Positions 45,228 through 54,118 of a DNA stretch of 64,000 bases are shown piece after piece. This stretch comes from Pseudaquabacterium terrae (GTDB taxonomy: Bacteria; Pseudomonadota; Gammaproteobacteria; Burkholderiales; Burkholderiaceae_C). The position numbers and the translations under genes were made by a program. The notes beneath the pieces were generated by a model. It did not search any database and had not been told where the DNA came from. It was given only the letters and a program-made list of their open reading frames with translations. Numbering within the stretch: position 1 is the stretch's first letter; every line of letters begins with the position of its first letter. The DNA is taken from positions 558,001-622,000 of the forward strand of contig NZ_JABRWJ010000002.1 in NCBI RefSeq assembly GCF_013266755.1, in the 5' to 3' direction.

Positions 45228-47528
45228 ATGAACCACGCCGACTTCAAAGCCCTCACGCTCGCCGACCAGCACCACCGCTTCCTGCGGATGTGCTTTCCGA
45301 AGGGGGACGGTCCCGCCGCAGTGCTGCTGCCCCAGGAGCTGCAAGCCTTCGAGTGCATCGGCCGCGACTTCGAGTTCAGCGTGCAGGTCATCTCCGACGA
45401 CGCCAGCCTGGAATTCAAGGGCCTGCTCGGCCGCATGGTCACCGTCTCGCTGCACCGGGAGGACGGCAGCCGGCGCCATTTCAACGGCTACGTCTTCGGC
45501 TTCAGCCTGCGCGAGGTGGATGGCGGCCTGGCCCATTACGACATGCTGCTGCGCCCGTGGGTGGCCTACCTGGCGCTGCGGCGCGACAACTACCTCTTCC
45601 ACGGCAAGACCCTGTGCGAGCAGACCGCCGAGATATTCGCGGACTACCCGCAGCACGACTGGGAGTGGCGCGTCAACGTCGACGACCCGGCGATGACCGA
45701 CGCCTGCCAGTTCCAGGAGAGCGACCACAACTACCTGCACCGGCGCTGGGAGGCGCTGGGCCTGCACTACTGGTACGAGCACCGCGAAGACGGCCACACG
45801 CTGGTGCTGTGCGACGACAGCCTCGTGCACAGTGCGCCGGTCGATGGCGAGCCGACGATGAAGTGGCAGGCGGAGGCCGGCAGCCGCGAGGACGACGGCG
45901 TGTTGCGCTTCAATCCGCTGCGCACGGTCGCCGCCAGCCGCTACAGCCTGGCCAGCTTCGACTTCAAGAACCCGCACCCGCGCCTGACCGACACGCCCAC
46001 GCTCAACCAGCAGGGCGACGTTCCGGCCCTCGAGGTCTACGACTGGGGCGGCGCCTACGGCTTCAAGGACGCAGGCGACGGCAGCCGCGTCAGCCGCCTG
46101 CGCATGGAAGCGATCGAGGCCCATGCCAAGCGCTTCGAGGCCCGCAGCAACGAGCGCTGCGCGCAGCCGCACCGGCACTTCACGCTCACCGGCCACTACG
46201 AGCACGGCGGCGAAGATGCCCAGTTCCTGATCCTGCAGGTGCAGCACCACGCGCGCAACAACTACGCCAGCTTGGGCGCCGGCGGGCCGGCTTCGCACTA
46301 CGAGAACCACTTCGTGTGCCTGCGCAAGAAGATTCCGTGGCGCGTGCTGCCCGGCTTCAACAGCACCGAGCCGAAGATCTTCGGCGTGCAGACCGCCATC
46401 GTCGTCGGCCCGGCGGGCGAGGAGATTCACACCGACGAGTACGGCCGCGTGCGGGTGCAGTTCCACTGGGACCGCGTCGGCGCGTTCGACGAACGCTCAT
46501 CGGCCTGGGTGCGCGTGGCCAGCCTCTGGGCCGGCAGCAACTTCGGCGGCATCGCGATCCCGCGCATCGGCCAGGAAGTGGTGGTGCAGTGGCTCGATGG
46601 CAATCCCGACCGGCCGCTGATCACCGGCAGCGTCTACAACCAGGCCAACATGCCGCCTTGGGGCCTGCCGGGCGCCCAGCGCCAGACCGGCCTGCTGAGC
46701 CGCTCCACGCCGGGGGGCGGCTACGGCAACGCCAACGCATTGCGCTTCGACGACACCGGCGGCCAGGAAGAAGTGTGGCTGCACGCCGAGCTCGACCAGC
46801 GCATCGAGGTCGAGCGTGACGAGAGCCACTGGGTCGGCCGCGACCGCACGAAGACCATCGACCGCGACGAGACCGTGCACGTCAAGCACGACCGCACCGA
46901 GACCGTCGACAACGACGAGACGATCACGGTCCATAACAACCGGACGGAGCGGGTCGATCACAACGAGAAGATCAGCATCGGCGACAACCGCACGGAGGAT
47001 GTCGGGCAGAACGAGACCATCTCCATCGGCGCCAACCGCACCGAGGACGTGGGGCAGAACGAGACGATCAGCATCGGGCAGAACCGCAGCGAGACGGTGG
47101 GGCAGAACGAATCGATCAACATCGGCCAGAACCAGAGCGTGACGATCGGCGACAACCGCTCGGTGACCATCGGCGGCATGAAGACCGAGACGGTGGCCAA
47201 GGCCAAGGCCGAGAGCATCGGCCTGGCCAAGGCGCTGAGCATCGGCGCGGCCTACCAGGTCTCGGTGGGCGGCGCGATGAACACCACCGTCGGGCTGCTC
47301 CAGGCCGAGCAGGTGGGCATCTCCAAGGACGTCAAGGTCGGCACCAGCTACACCATCACCGCCGGCAGCGAGTTCAAGATCGTCGTCGGCGCCGCGAGCT
47401 TCACGATGCGCGCCGACGGCACGATCACGATCAGCGGCAAGGACATCGTGCTGCAGGCCTCAGGTGACATCACCGGCAAGGCCGACGCGAACATCGCACT
47501 GAAGGCGACGCAGATCGATGCCAACTAG
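45228..47528 (+). CDS. vgrG: Type VI secretion tip protein VgrG
   Basis: A 766-residue spike protein that trimerises at the tip of the type VI tube. The N-terminal gp27-like half (FECIGRDFEFSVQVISDD, GLHYWYEHREDGHTLVLCDD) is followed by the gp5 OB-fold (TDEYGRVRVQFHWDR, AWVRVASLWAGSNFGG, IPRIGQEVVVQWLDGNPDRPLITGSVYN). A long beta-helical needle runs from about residue 520 to the end, including 16-residue repeats (NRTEDVGQNETISIG) at about 586-649. No catalytic C-terminal extension is seen, so it is a carrier rather than an evolved effector. Downstream genes encode adaptors and cargo. Confidence 0.95.
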   Translation: MNHADFKALTLADQHHRFLRMCFPKGDGPAAVLLPQELQAFECIGRDFEFSVQVISDDASLEFKGLLGRMVTVSLHREDGSRRHFNGYVFGFSLREVDGGLAHYDMLLRPWVAYLALRRDNYLFHGKTLCEQTAEIFADYPQHDWEWRVNVDDPAMTDACQFQESDHNYLHRRWEALGLHYWYEHREDGHTLVLCDDSLVHSAPVDGEPTMKWQAEAGSREDDGVLRFNPLRTVAASRYSLASFDFKNPHPRLTDTPTLNQQGDVPALEVYDWGGAYGFKDAGDGSRVSRLRMEAIEAHAKRFEARSNERCAQPHRHFTLTGHYEHGGEDAQFLILQVQHHARNNYASLGAGGPASHYENHFVCLRKKIPWRVLPGFNSTEPKIFGVQTAIVVGPAGEEIHTDEYGRVRVQFHWDRVGAFDERSSAWVRVASLWAGSNFGGIAIPRIGQEVVVQWLDGNPDRPLITGSVYNQANMPPWGLPGAQRQTGLLSRSTPGGGYGNANALRFDDTGGQEEVWLHAELDQRIEVERDESHWVGRDRTKTIDRDETVHVKHDRTETVDNDETITVHNNRTERVDHNEKISIGDNRTEDVGQNETISIGANRTEDVGQNETISIGQNRSETVGQNESINIGQNQSVTIGDNRSVTIGGMKTETVAKAKAESIGLAKALSIGAAYQVSVGGAMNTTVGLLQAEQVGISKDVKVGTSYTITAGSEFKIVVGAASFTMRADGTITISGKDIVLQASGDITGKADANIALKATQIDAN
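46983..47174 (+). repeat. 48-base tandem repeats within vgrG
   Basis: Four consecutive in-frame 48-base units (46983, 47031, 47079, 47127) encode 16-residue turns of the VgrG needle. The first three are near copies (NRTEDVGQNETISIG type); the fourth is diverged. Upstream repeats of similar period (46840-46982) are more degenerate. Confidence 0.7.
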
Positions 47529-48807
47529 CACCGCCGGCGCCCTGGCCCACGGCACCCTCGATCGCCTGGCCGAGCACTACACCGACAAGCTGGGCCTGAA
47601 CTGGCGCCGCCGCGCGAAGCTGCTGGCCTCGCCCTGCAGCGACTTCGCTGACCTGGCCGACTGGGACGCGCGGCTCGATGTCGCGCTGGAGGCCCTGCGG
47701 CTGCTGGGGCCTACCGCGCAACAGCACATGACACGCTGCCTGAACCTGCCCATCAATGCGGGCGAAGCGTTCGCCTTGCTGTGCCATGCGCTGCGCTCGG
47801 GACTGGCCGGCCTGGCGCAGGCCACGTCCGCCGTGGCGCGCAGCTTGCCCGGACTGCACGGCGCGCTGGTCGCCGCAATGGAGTGGAGCGAAGCCACGCC
47901 GCTGTGGCTGCAGACGGCCGCGTCGCTGCCGCTGGCCGCGCGCTTCGATCTGCTGGCCACTCGCCATCGCGACGCGCCGCAACTGCTGGCCGCGGCCTTC
48001 GATGCGCTGCGCGCCGAAGGCCCGGCGTCCGAGGCGTTGCCGGCGGCGCTGCGTTGCCTGCGATACCAGGGCGATGCGGCGCTGGCACAGGCAGCCGTTC
48101 ATCACCTCGACGCCGGCAACAGCGACCGGCTGCGCCGCGTCGCAGCGCAAGCGGTGCTGGCACTGGCGCCCCCGGACCTGCATGCGCCGGCCGTCACCGC
48201 GCTGCTGGCGCTGGTGGAAGACGAAGGCCCACAGCGCGAGGCCGCCGCGCGGTGCCTGGCCTTGCACGCACCGGCGTCTCTGTTCCCACTATTGACCGCG
48301 CTGCGGCAGCGCCCGGGCGGCGAAGCCACCACGCGCCTCTACCTGCAGTCGCTGGGCTGGGCGGGTGACATGGGCGCGGTGCCGCGCCTCATCGAACAGC
48401 TCGATCACCCGTCGCACGCCCGGATTGCTGCCGCGTCGATTCGGCAGCTCACCGGCCTGGACCCGGTGCGCGACGGCTGGCAGGGCGAAGCGCTGGTCTC
48501 CGGCGTTGCGCCGGCCGACGATGCCCAGTCGTCGACGATCCCGCCACCCGATCCCGACGCGGGCCTGCCCTGGCCGTCGCGTCCCGCGTTCGTCGCGCTG
48601 TGGCGTCACGCCCGTGCTCGCTTCATTGGTGCGCCGACGTGGCTCGGTGGCCGTCCGGCCACGGCCGGGCACCTGCACGACGTGCTGCGCCACGGTCCGC
48701 TGGCCTGGCGACCGCTGGCGGCAGCGCGCCTGCAGCGCCTGGGCGGCGGTGCGCTGCTTCCCACCCGACTGCCGGCGCGGGCCCAAGCCGCGCTGATGTC
48801 GACCTGA
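47518..48807 (+). CDS. TIGR02270-family type VI-associated HEAT-like protein
   Basis: A 429-residue cytoplasmic protein of helical repeats resembling HEAT repeats (LRRVAAQAVLALAPPDL, GDMGAVPRLIEQLDHPSHARIAAASIRQLTGLD). It matches the conserved family TIGR02270, found next to VgrG and DUF2169 genes. Its function is not established; HEAT-like repeats suggest a loading scaffold. The ATG at 47518 overlaps the end of vgrG by 11 bases. Confidence 0.75.
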   Translation: MPTSTAGALAHGTLDRLAEHYTDKLGLNWRRRAKLLASPCSDFADLADWDARLDVALEALRLLGPTAQQHMTRCLNLPINAGEAFALLCHALRSGLAGLAQATSAVARSLPGLHGALVAAMEWSEATPLWLQTAASLPLAARFDLLATRHRDAPQLLAAAFDALRAEGPASEALPAALRCLRYQGDAALAQAAVHHLDAGNSDRLRRVAAQAVLALAPPDLHAPAVTALLALVEDEGPQREAAARCLALHAPASLFPLLTALRQRPGGEATTRLYLQSLGWAGDMGAVPRLIEQLDHPSHARIAAASIRQLTGLDPVRDGWQGEALVSGVAPADDAQSSTIPPPDPDAGLPWPSRPAFVALWRHARARFIGAPTWLGGRPATAGHLHDVLRHGPLAWRPLAAARLQRLGGGALLPTRLPARAQAALMST

Positions 48808-48837
48808 TCCCGACCTGGATTGCCCCGAGGACCTGCC

Positions 48838-49071
48838 GTGGACCGAGACCCCGTCACCACCCTGCGCGAAGTCGCGCCCAGCAGCGCCGCGGAGCCGAAC
48901 GTCGTGCACGCCGACGTGGTCGTCGAGGCGCGCAACAGCCTCACGCTGCGCTGCGGCAAGTCCAGCATCACGCTGCATCCCAACGGCAAGATCGTGCTGC
49001 GCGGCGAATACATCCTGAGCGATGCCGAGGGCATCAACCGCATCGCCGGCGGGCAGATCGAACTGAACTGA
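48838..49071 (+). CDS. VgrG-needle-like miniprotein
   Basis: A 77-residue protein. After a charged N-terminus, residues 30-77 (NSLTLRCGKSSITLHPNGKI, LSDAEGINRIAGGQIELN) look like a few turns of the beta-helical DUF2345 needle at the VgrG C-terminus. I infer a detached tip extension that could cap or lengthen the spike or connect it to cargo. The start is a GTG with a CGAGG ribosome site 7 bases upstream. It lies between the TIGR02270 and DUF2169 genes. Confidence 0.6.
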   Translation: MDRDPVTTLREVAPSSAAEPNVVHADVVVEARNSLTLRCGKSSITLHPNGKIVLRGEYILSDAEGINRIAGGQIELN

Positions 49072-49090
49072 GCCGGCCCGCCTAGCAGCG

Positions 49091-50182
49091 ATGTGGAGCG
49101 TCGACAACAAGACCGCCTATGCGGCGGCGGGCGGATGGATCCGCGACCGTGACGGCGCCGAGGTGTGGATCGTCGCCATCAAGGCCACCTACGACATCCT
49201 GCCCGGCGGCACGCTGCGTCTGGCCGATGCGCAGGTGCCCGTGCACCGGGCCGCGCTGCCGCAGCCCGGACTGCAGAGCCTGCTCAGCGACACCGACCTG
49301 GGGCCGCCGCGCCCGGCCACCGACGTGCTGCTGGTCGGCTGCGCGCATGCACCGTCGGGCGAACCGGTCCAGGAGCTCGATGTCGCCTGGCGTGTCGGAC
49401 CGATCAAGCGCCGCGCCCGCGTGGTGGGTGACCGCAGTGTTGGACACGGCTTGCTCGGCGGCGCACTCGGCGGCTGGTTCGCCGGCTTGCCCAGAGGCAC
49501 CGAAGCCTTCGAGCGCATGCCGCTGACCTGGGAACGCGCGCAGGTCGACGCCGACGCCAACCCCATCGGCTGCGGCCGCACCCCGGGCAACGACGGCCGG
49601 ATCGCACTGCCCAACGTGATGGCACCGGGGCGGCCGGTCGTCCTGCCGGGCAGCAGCGCCCGGCCGATCGGGTTCGGGCCGATCGCCAGCCACTGGCAGC
49701 CGCGCAACCGCCATGGCGGCACCTACGACAAACATTGGCAACACACGCGCAGCCCGCTGCTGCCCGAAGACCTCGATCCGCGCCACTGGCAATGCGCCGT
49801 GCCCGAGCAGCAGGCGAAGCCGCACCTGCGCGGGGGCGAGCCGGTGGCTTTGATGAACCTGACGCCTGCGGGCTTCGCGCCGGACGGGCGCGTGGCCTTC
49901 ACGCTGCCGCGCCTGTCGCTGTCGTTCGAGACGCGCTTCTACGACGGCAGCATCGAACGCAGCCGGTCGGTCATCCATTGCGTGGTGCTGGACACGCATG
50001 ACCGGCCGCGACTGAGCGTGGTGCATCACATGAGCCTGCCGTGCCACCCGAAGGTGAACCTGCTGGATCGGACGATCGTGCGGGAGAAGCGCAGGCCGTT
50101 GGATCGGCCATGGCAGGCAAACGACGCGGCCGCCGCGGCAGGCGCCTTCGACGGCCTGGCCGGCGCGGTGGAAGCATCGTGA
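49091..50182 (+). CDS. DUF2169-family type VI adaptor
   Basis: A 363-residue DUF2169 protein. These are cytoplasmic adaptors that help load PAAR-type effectors onto VgrG. Typical segments are VWIVAIKATYDIL, TDVLLVGCAHAPSG, GFGPIASHWQPR, and GEPVALMNLTP, FTLPRL near the end. It overlaps the thiolase-like gene by 4 bases (GTGA). The PAAR effector follows two genes later, as expected for a dedicated adaptor-cargo set. Confidence 0.85.
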   Translation: MWSVDNKTAYAAAGGWIRDRDGAEVWIVAIKATYDILPGGTLRLADAQVPVHRAALPQPGLQSLLSDTDLGPPRPATDVLLVGCAHAPSGEPVQELDVAWRVGPIKRRARVVGDRSVGHGLLGGALGGWFAGLPRGTEAFERMPLTWERAQVDADANPIGCGRTPGNDGRIALPNVMAPGRPVVLPGSSARPIGFGPIASHWQPRNRHGGTYDKHWQHTRSPLLPEDLDPRHWQCAVPEQQAKPHLRGGEPVALMNLTPAGFAPDGRVAFTLPRLSLSFETRFYDGSIERSRSVIHCVVLDTHDRPRLSVVHHMSLPCHPKVNLLDRTIVREKRRPLDRPWQANDAAAAAGAFDGLAGAVEAS

Positions 50183-51291
50183 ACGCTCCGGCTGCCATCG
50201 TCGGCGCGTCGTGCCACTTCGCCTCCGCGCCCACGCTGCCGCTGGCCGACGTGGCGGTCCGGGCGCCGCTCGCTCTGCTGAGTCGGCATCCGTTCTTCGT
50301 CGATCGGGGTGGCATGCGTGTGCGCGTCAACGCGGTGTTCGATCTGGAGCCGGAGTTCAGTGCCAAGCGCTGGTGCACGCTGGCCCGCGCCGCACTGGGC
50401 GAGCTGGCCGACACGCTGGCCGTGCAGGGCTTGCTTCCGAAACGCAGGGGATCCTGCGCACTCTGGCTCGTGCTGCCGCCCGGCGAACGCGCCGGCGTGC
50501 CGGCCGACCTCGCCGACCGCTTGCGCCTGGCGCTGCAGGACGAGCGTTTCGGCTGGACCAAGGTTCACACGATGCGTGGCGGGCATGCCGCAGGTGTTCA
50601 CGCGTTGCGCCAGGCTGCGCAGGCCGACGGCTCCCTGGGAGTGGTGCTGGGCGTTGACTGTTGGGGCCACCCTCACGCGCTGCAATGGCTCGAAGAACAC
50701 GGCCTGCTGCACGGAGCGCATGCGCTGCATGAGGCGCGCTTTCGGCCGAACCCCTACGGACGTGTGCCCGGCGAAGCCGCCGCGGCTGTCGCGATCTTGC
50801 CAGGCGCAGGCCGGCGGGCACGGTGGGGTCGCACCACGGTCTCCAAACCCGCTGCGCCGCCATGGGCCATGCTGAGCGGATCGGCGCTGGCGGAAGAAGG
50901 CCACACCTGGGACGCATCCACGCCGTGTCTCGGCGCCGGACTGACGAGGGCGGCGCTGGGCGCATTGGACGCAGCGCGGGTGCCCGTCGGGGCAGTGCAA
51001 CACGTCAGCACCGACCTCAACGGCGAACCCTACCGCACCGACGAGTTCGGATTCACGGCACTGCAGCTGGCGGCGCGACTGGCGCCTGGATGGAAGCGCA
51101 GTGCGCACACGCTGGTCACAGGCGACGTCGGCTCGGCCAGCGTCGTGCTGCAGACGGCCCTGGCCGCGTACTCGATGTACCGGGAGCGCGATCCGCGCAG
51201 CGCTGTTGCCACGCGGCTCATCCTCAGCACTTCTGACGACACGCTGCGCGCGGCCCTGGCCCTCACTTCTGCACCGATCAGCGTGCCATGA
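50179..51291 (+). CDS. Thiolase/beta-ketoacyl synthase-fold protein of the type VI island
   Basis: A 370-residue protein that resembles the condensing-enzyme (thiolase) fold: LGVVLGVDCWGHPHALQWLEE at the position where such enzymes have their active-site loop, and a Gly-rich C-terminal segment (HTLVTGDVGSASVVLQTALAA). Proteins of this type recur beside DUF2169 and DUF4150 genes. The candidate Cys in GVDCWGH could be catalytic, but the usual second-half His residues are not obvious, so it may be a non-catalytic scaffold. It overlaps both neighbours by 4 bases. Confidence 0.62.
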   Translation: MNAPAAIVGASCHFASAPTLPLADVAVRAPLALLSRHPFFVDRGGMRVRVNAVFDLEPEFSAKRWCTLARAALGELADTLAVQGLLPKRRGSCALWLVLPPGERAGVPADLADRLRLALQDERFGWTKVHTMRGGHAAGVHALRQAAQADGSLGVVLGVDCWGHPHALQWLEEHGLLHGAHALHEARFRPNPYGRVPGEAAAAVAILPGAGRRARWGRTTVSKPAAPPWAMLSGSALAEEGHTWDASTPCLGAGLTRAALGALDAARVPVGAVQHVSTDLNGEPYRTDEFGFTALQLAARLAPGWKRSAHTLVTGDVGSASVVLQTALAAYSMYRERDPRSAVATRLILSTSDDTLRAALALTSAPISVP

Positions 51292-52406
51292 CGATCACCA
51301 TCAATGTCAACGGCCTGACGCTGTGTCACCGCGCCAGCGAGGGCATCAGCCGGAACACCCTTCCCGACGTGTGCAAGACGCCACCCAAGGGCGTCCCGAT
51401 TCCGTACGCGAACATCGCGTACTCCAAAGACCTGGCCAAGGGCACCACGACCGTGTTCGCCGACGGCGGCAACATGATCGCCAACTACGGCAGCATCTTC
51501 GCCAAGAGCATCGGCGACGAGCCGGGCTCGATGGGTGGTGTCAAGTCCGGCACGCATCTGGCCGAAGCCGACTTCATCAGCCACTCCTTCGACGTGTTCT
51601 TCGAAGGCAAGGCGGCATGCCGTCTGACCGACAAGATGTTCATGAATCACCGCAATACGGTGAATCTGGCGGGACTGCTGCAGCCGCACTTGTCTGGATA
51701 CACCGGCAATGACCTGACCATGAAGGCGGCCTGCGAAGTCTTCTGCACCGTGCGGCAGGAAGGCATGGACGCCAAGTCGAAGACCCCTCCGGACAAGCGC
51801 TTCGACTACTCGAACCGGGCGCGCGAATTGTCCGAGAAGCACAGCGGTCTCTCCGGGCTGGCCAAGGAGGGAAAGTTCCTGCACGCCACCAAGATCGGAG
51901 GCCTTGCGGACAACGCGGCCAAGGCAGCCGGCAAGGCCGCCGTCGGTCTCGACGCGATCAAGAGCAGGCTGATGAAGACGGCACTGGCTACCGCTGCTAA
52001 GAAAACCGGCGAGAAGTTCGCTCGCAGCGCCGGGCGGCGGCTCATCATGAAGTTCATCCCAGGCTTGAACGTCCTCAGCACCGCGGCCGATGTGATAGAG
52101 ATCGGCATGGCCGCGTACGATGCAGTGCAGGAGGTCGGGAAGCTGCTCCAGGCCTACGATTCGAGCAAGTTCAATACCTACGAGATCAAGCCCGACTTGG
52201 CCAAGGTCGATCCGGTGACCGGCAAGCCGACCGAGATCTACGACTACAAGTTCGATCGGCCTGGCATGGTGGATGGGAACGGCGACAAGGTCGGTTCGTA
52301 CAAGGACAAGTGGCAGGATGGACAGAAGGAGTTGTACGACGATGCCGTTGGCAACGAAAACGTCCACCAGGTGAACAACAAGGAGTGCAAATGCAAGTCA
52401 AAGTAG
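51288..52406 (+). CDS. PAAR-like (DUF4150) type VI effector with putative nuclease C-terminus
   Basis: A 372-residue cargo effector. Residues 1-150 form the DUF4150 PAAR-like spike cap (MTITINVNGLTLCHRASEG, TPPKGVPIPYANIAYSKDL, GGVKSGTH, HRNTVNLAGLL). Residues 200-275 are a helical linker with a possible hydrophobic hairpin. The last 85 residues (TYEIKPDLAKVDPVTGKPTE, then YDYKFDRP, then WQDGQKELYDDAVG, ending NNKECKCKSK) look like a PD-(D/E)xK/VRR-type nuclease core. Nuclease activity is inferred from this motif order. Its end overlaps the DUF3396 gene by 16 bases. GC content drops here (31 of 60 bases at 52321-52380), unlike the flanks, suggesting recent acquisition. Confidence 0.75.
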   Translation: MTITINVNGLTLCHRASEGISRNTLPDVCKTPPKGVPIPYANIAYSKDLAKGTTTVFADGGNMIANYGSIFAKSIGDEPGSMGGVKSGTHLAEADFISHSFDVFFEGKAACRLTDKMFMNHRNTVNLAGLLQPHLSGYTGNDLTMKAACEVFCTVRQEGMDAKSKTPPDKRFDYSNRARELSEKHSGLSGLAKEGKFLHATKIGGLADNAAKAAGKAAVGLDAIKSRLMKTALATAAKKTGEKFARSAGRRLIMKFIPGLNVLSTAADVIEIGMAAYDAVQEVGKLLQAYDSSKFNTYEIKPDLAKVDPVTGKPTEIYDYKFDRPGMVDGNGDKVGSYKDKWQDGQKELYDDAVGNENVHQVNNKECKCKSK

Positions 52407-53332
52407 GTCAGGAGTCACTTGTGGGCAGCGAATACGACAAGCTGCGGCAGTTCAACGAGGTATGGGAAGGCCGACGGCTCTTCACCGCATGCATCGAGTT
52501 CATGCTCTGGTATGAACTCGCCGAGAACGTCGAGAACGGGCGAGGCCTGCCGGAGTCGGAGAAGAGCTATTGGGCAATGGTCGACGCCATTCGCCCACGA
52601 ATCACCTTCTATGCCACCGGAGTCGATGGCCAACGGCGCAAACTCAAGAAGGACTCATTCGACCTATTTCCGCACACCTTGCGCTTGACCGAGCCGAACA
52701 ATATCGCCGGACGCAACATGATCACCATGTTGCAGGGCACCGAAGACGACGAGTCCGACGTGTTCTTGCAGGGCTACCTGTGGGAGTGTTGCTTCCAACG
52801 ATTCGGTCTGCGCATTGAAGAGGTGATGAACGACCCCGAAGCCTTCGTTCAGCGGTGCGTACAGGTCGTAGCGGGCATCAAGTTCAAGTCCGGCATCGGG
52901 GGGTTCTCGATGAATTACGAGGACGTGTATATCAACAGCAACATCCACCTGTGCGACCCCATCGTCGGCCGCTTCCCCGGAGTGAACGTCATCAACCCCT
53001 GGCGCTACCGCGACCTCGACGGCGTACCGACGGTCAACTGGCTGACCCTGGTGAGCACGGCGGATCTCGCCCGCCTGGGCGGCTGGGACGCCGTGGCGGC
53101 ACAGGTGAAGGCACCGATCGTGATGCACCGGTTGCCGCATGGGGCCTTGCTCCAGGCCGGCCCCAGGCCACTCCTTGGCGACGTGAACGAGCAGGAACGA
53201 CTGGATACCTACCATGAGGTCGGCAGGCTGCTGGCTCCAGTCAGGTCCACGACTGAAGTCCAGTCAAAGCTCGGTGGAGGCCGGCTGGAAGCCACACGTT
53301 GGATGCATCGCTTCTTCAGACCGCAGGCATAG
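52391..53332 (+). CDS. DUF3396 type VI immunity protein
   Basis: A 313-residue cytoplasmic protein of the DUF3396 family, whose members neutralise type VI effectors encoded just upstream. Segments such as FTACIEFMLWYELAENVENG, GIGGFSMNYEDVYINSNIHL and VNVINPWRYRDLDGVPTVNWLTLVS are typical. I chose the ATG at 52391, which has AAGGAG upstream; it lies within the effector's last codons, so toxin and antidote are translated together. Its GC content is also lower than the surrounding genes. Confidence 0.8.
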   Translation: MQVKVGQESLVGSEYDKLRQFNEVWEGRRLFTACIEFMLWYELAENVENGRGLPESEKSYWAMVDAIRPRITFYATGVDGQRRKLKKDSFDLFPHTLRLTEPNNIAGRNMITMLQGTEDDESDVFLQGYLWECCFQRFGLRIEEVMNDPEAFVQRCVQVVAGIKFKSGIGGFSMNYEDVYINSNIHLCDPIVGRFPGVNVINPWRYRDLDGVPTVNWLTLVSTADLARLGGWDAVAAQVKAPIVMHRLPHGALLQAGPRPLLGDVNEQERLDTYHEVGRLLAPVRSTTEVQSKLGGGRLEATRWMHRFFRPQA

Positions 53333-53335
53333 CGA

Positions 53336-54118
53336 ATGGCCATGAACGACTTGCCGTTCAGCACGGAGCTGAACCTGCCCCGCGAGCCCTTCTCAGGCCA
53401 CGTGCGCTTGCTGCTGGTTCCCCTGCCGGAGGGCGAACCGCCCTCCGTGGACTTGGCGCTCGAGTACAACGGCACTCGCAGCGTGCTCGCGCTTTTCGGT
53501 GCGGCGGTCAACGCGCAGATGTTCAATCGCAGTGACGACGTGGTGTCGGCATGGCGGGCCGATCCACCGTCCATCGAAGCGCGAACGTTCGGGATCGAAC
53601 TACAGGCCCGCGTCGAGAACCTTCCCCTGTACGCCTGGGCCCATCTGCTGGCGCTGCTGCGCAAGAACCACGACGCGCTGGAGCCGCTGCAGTCGGCGAG
53701 CATCACCGCCGAGGGCGCGCACGGCGAGCTGCCGGTTGGCGATGTGGTCAATGTCGTGCCGCAGGACCTGCGCGCCGACGAGCCGCCGTTCGAGTGGGAA
53801 GCCGTCGGCGCCGAGAAGTCGCGCAACATCAGCCTGGAGATGTTGTTCCGCGACCCGGTCGAACCTGGCGTGCACGAGCGGGTGGAGGACGATCTGTCGG
53901 TGTGGTTGCAGATGATCATCCTGGGCGCGTTCGACCTGGAATTCGAAGAAGCGGACGACCTGGATCCGCTGGGCACTGTCAAGTCCACGTCGCCCTACCG
54001 CATCGAGTGCTTCGTTCCGTACTACACGGGCGATATGTCGGGCTTCGTGGCGTTGGAGAACTGGTTGCGGCACATGCACCGACAAGGCCAGGCCCTCGAA
54101 GAGGCGGGCCTGCAATGA
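53336..54118 (+). CDS. Hypothetical protein of the type VI island
   Basis: A 260-residue soluble acidic protein of unknown family. No signal peptide, no repeats. Regions such as MFNRSDDVVSAWRADPPSIE and VEDDLSVWLQMIILGAFDLEFEEADD show no catalytic motif I recognise. It starts 3 bases after the immunity gene, with ATGs at 53336 and 53342 both possible, and overlaps the next gene by 4 bases. It may be a second immunity factor or accessory. Confidence 0.5.
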   Translation: MAMNDLPFSTELNLPREPFSGHVRLLLVPLPEGEPPSVDLALEYNGTRSVLALFGAAVNAQMFNRSDDVVSAWRADPPSIEARTFGIELQARVENLPLYAWAHLLALLRKNHDALEPLQSASITAEGAHGELPVGDVVNVVPQDLRADEPPFEWEAVGAEKSRNISLEMLFRDPVEPGVHERVEDDLSVWLQMIILGAFDLEFEEADDLDPLGTVKSTSPYRIECFVPYYTGDMSGFVALENWLRHMHRQGQALEEAGLQ

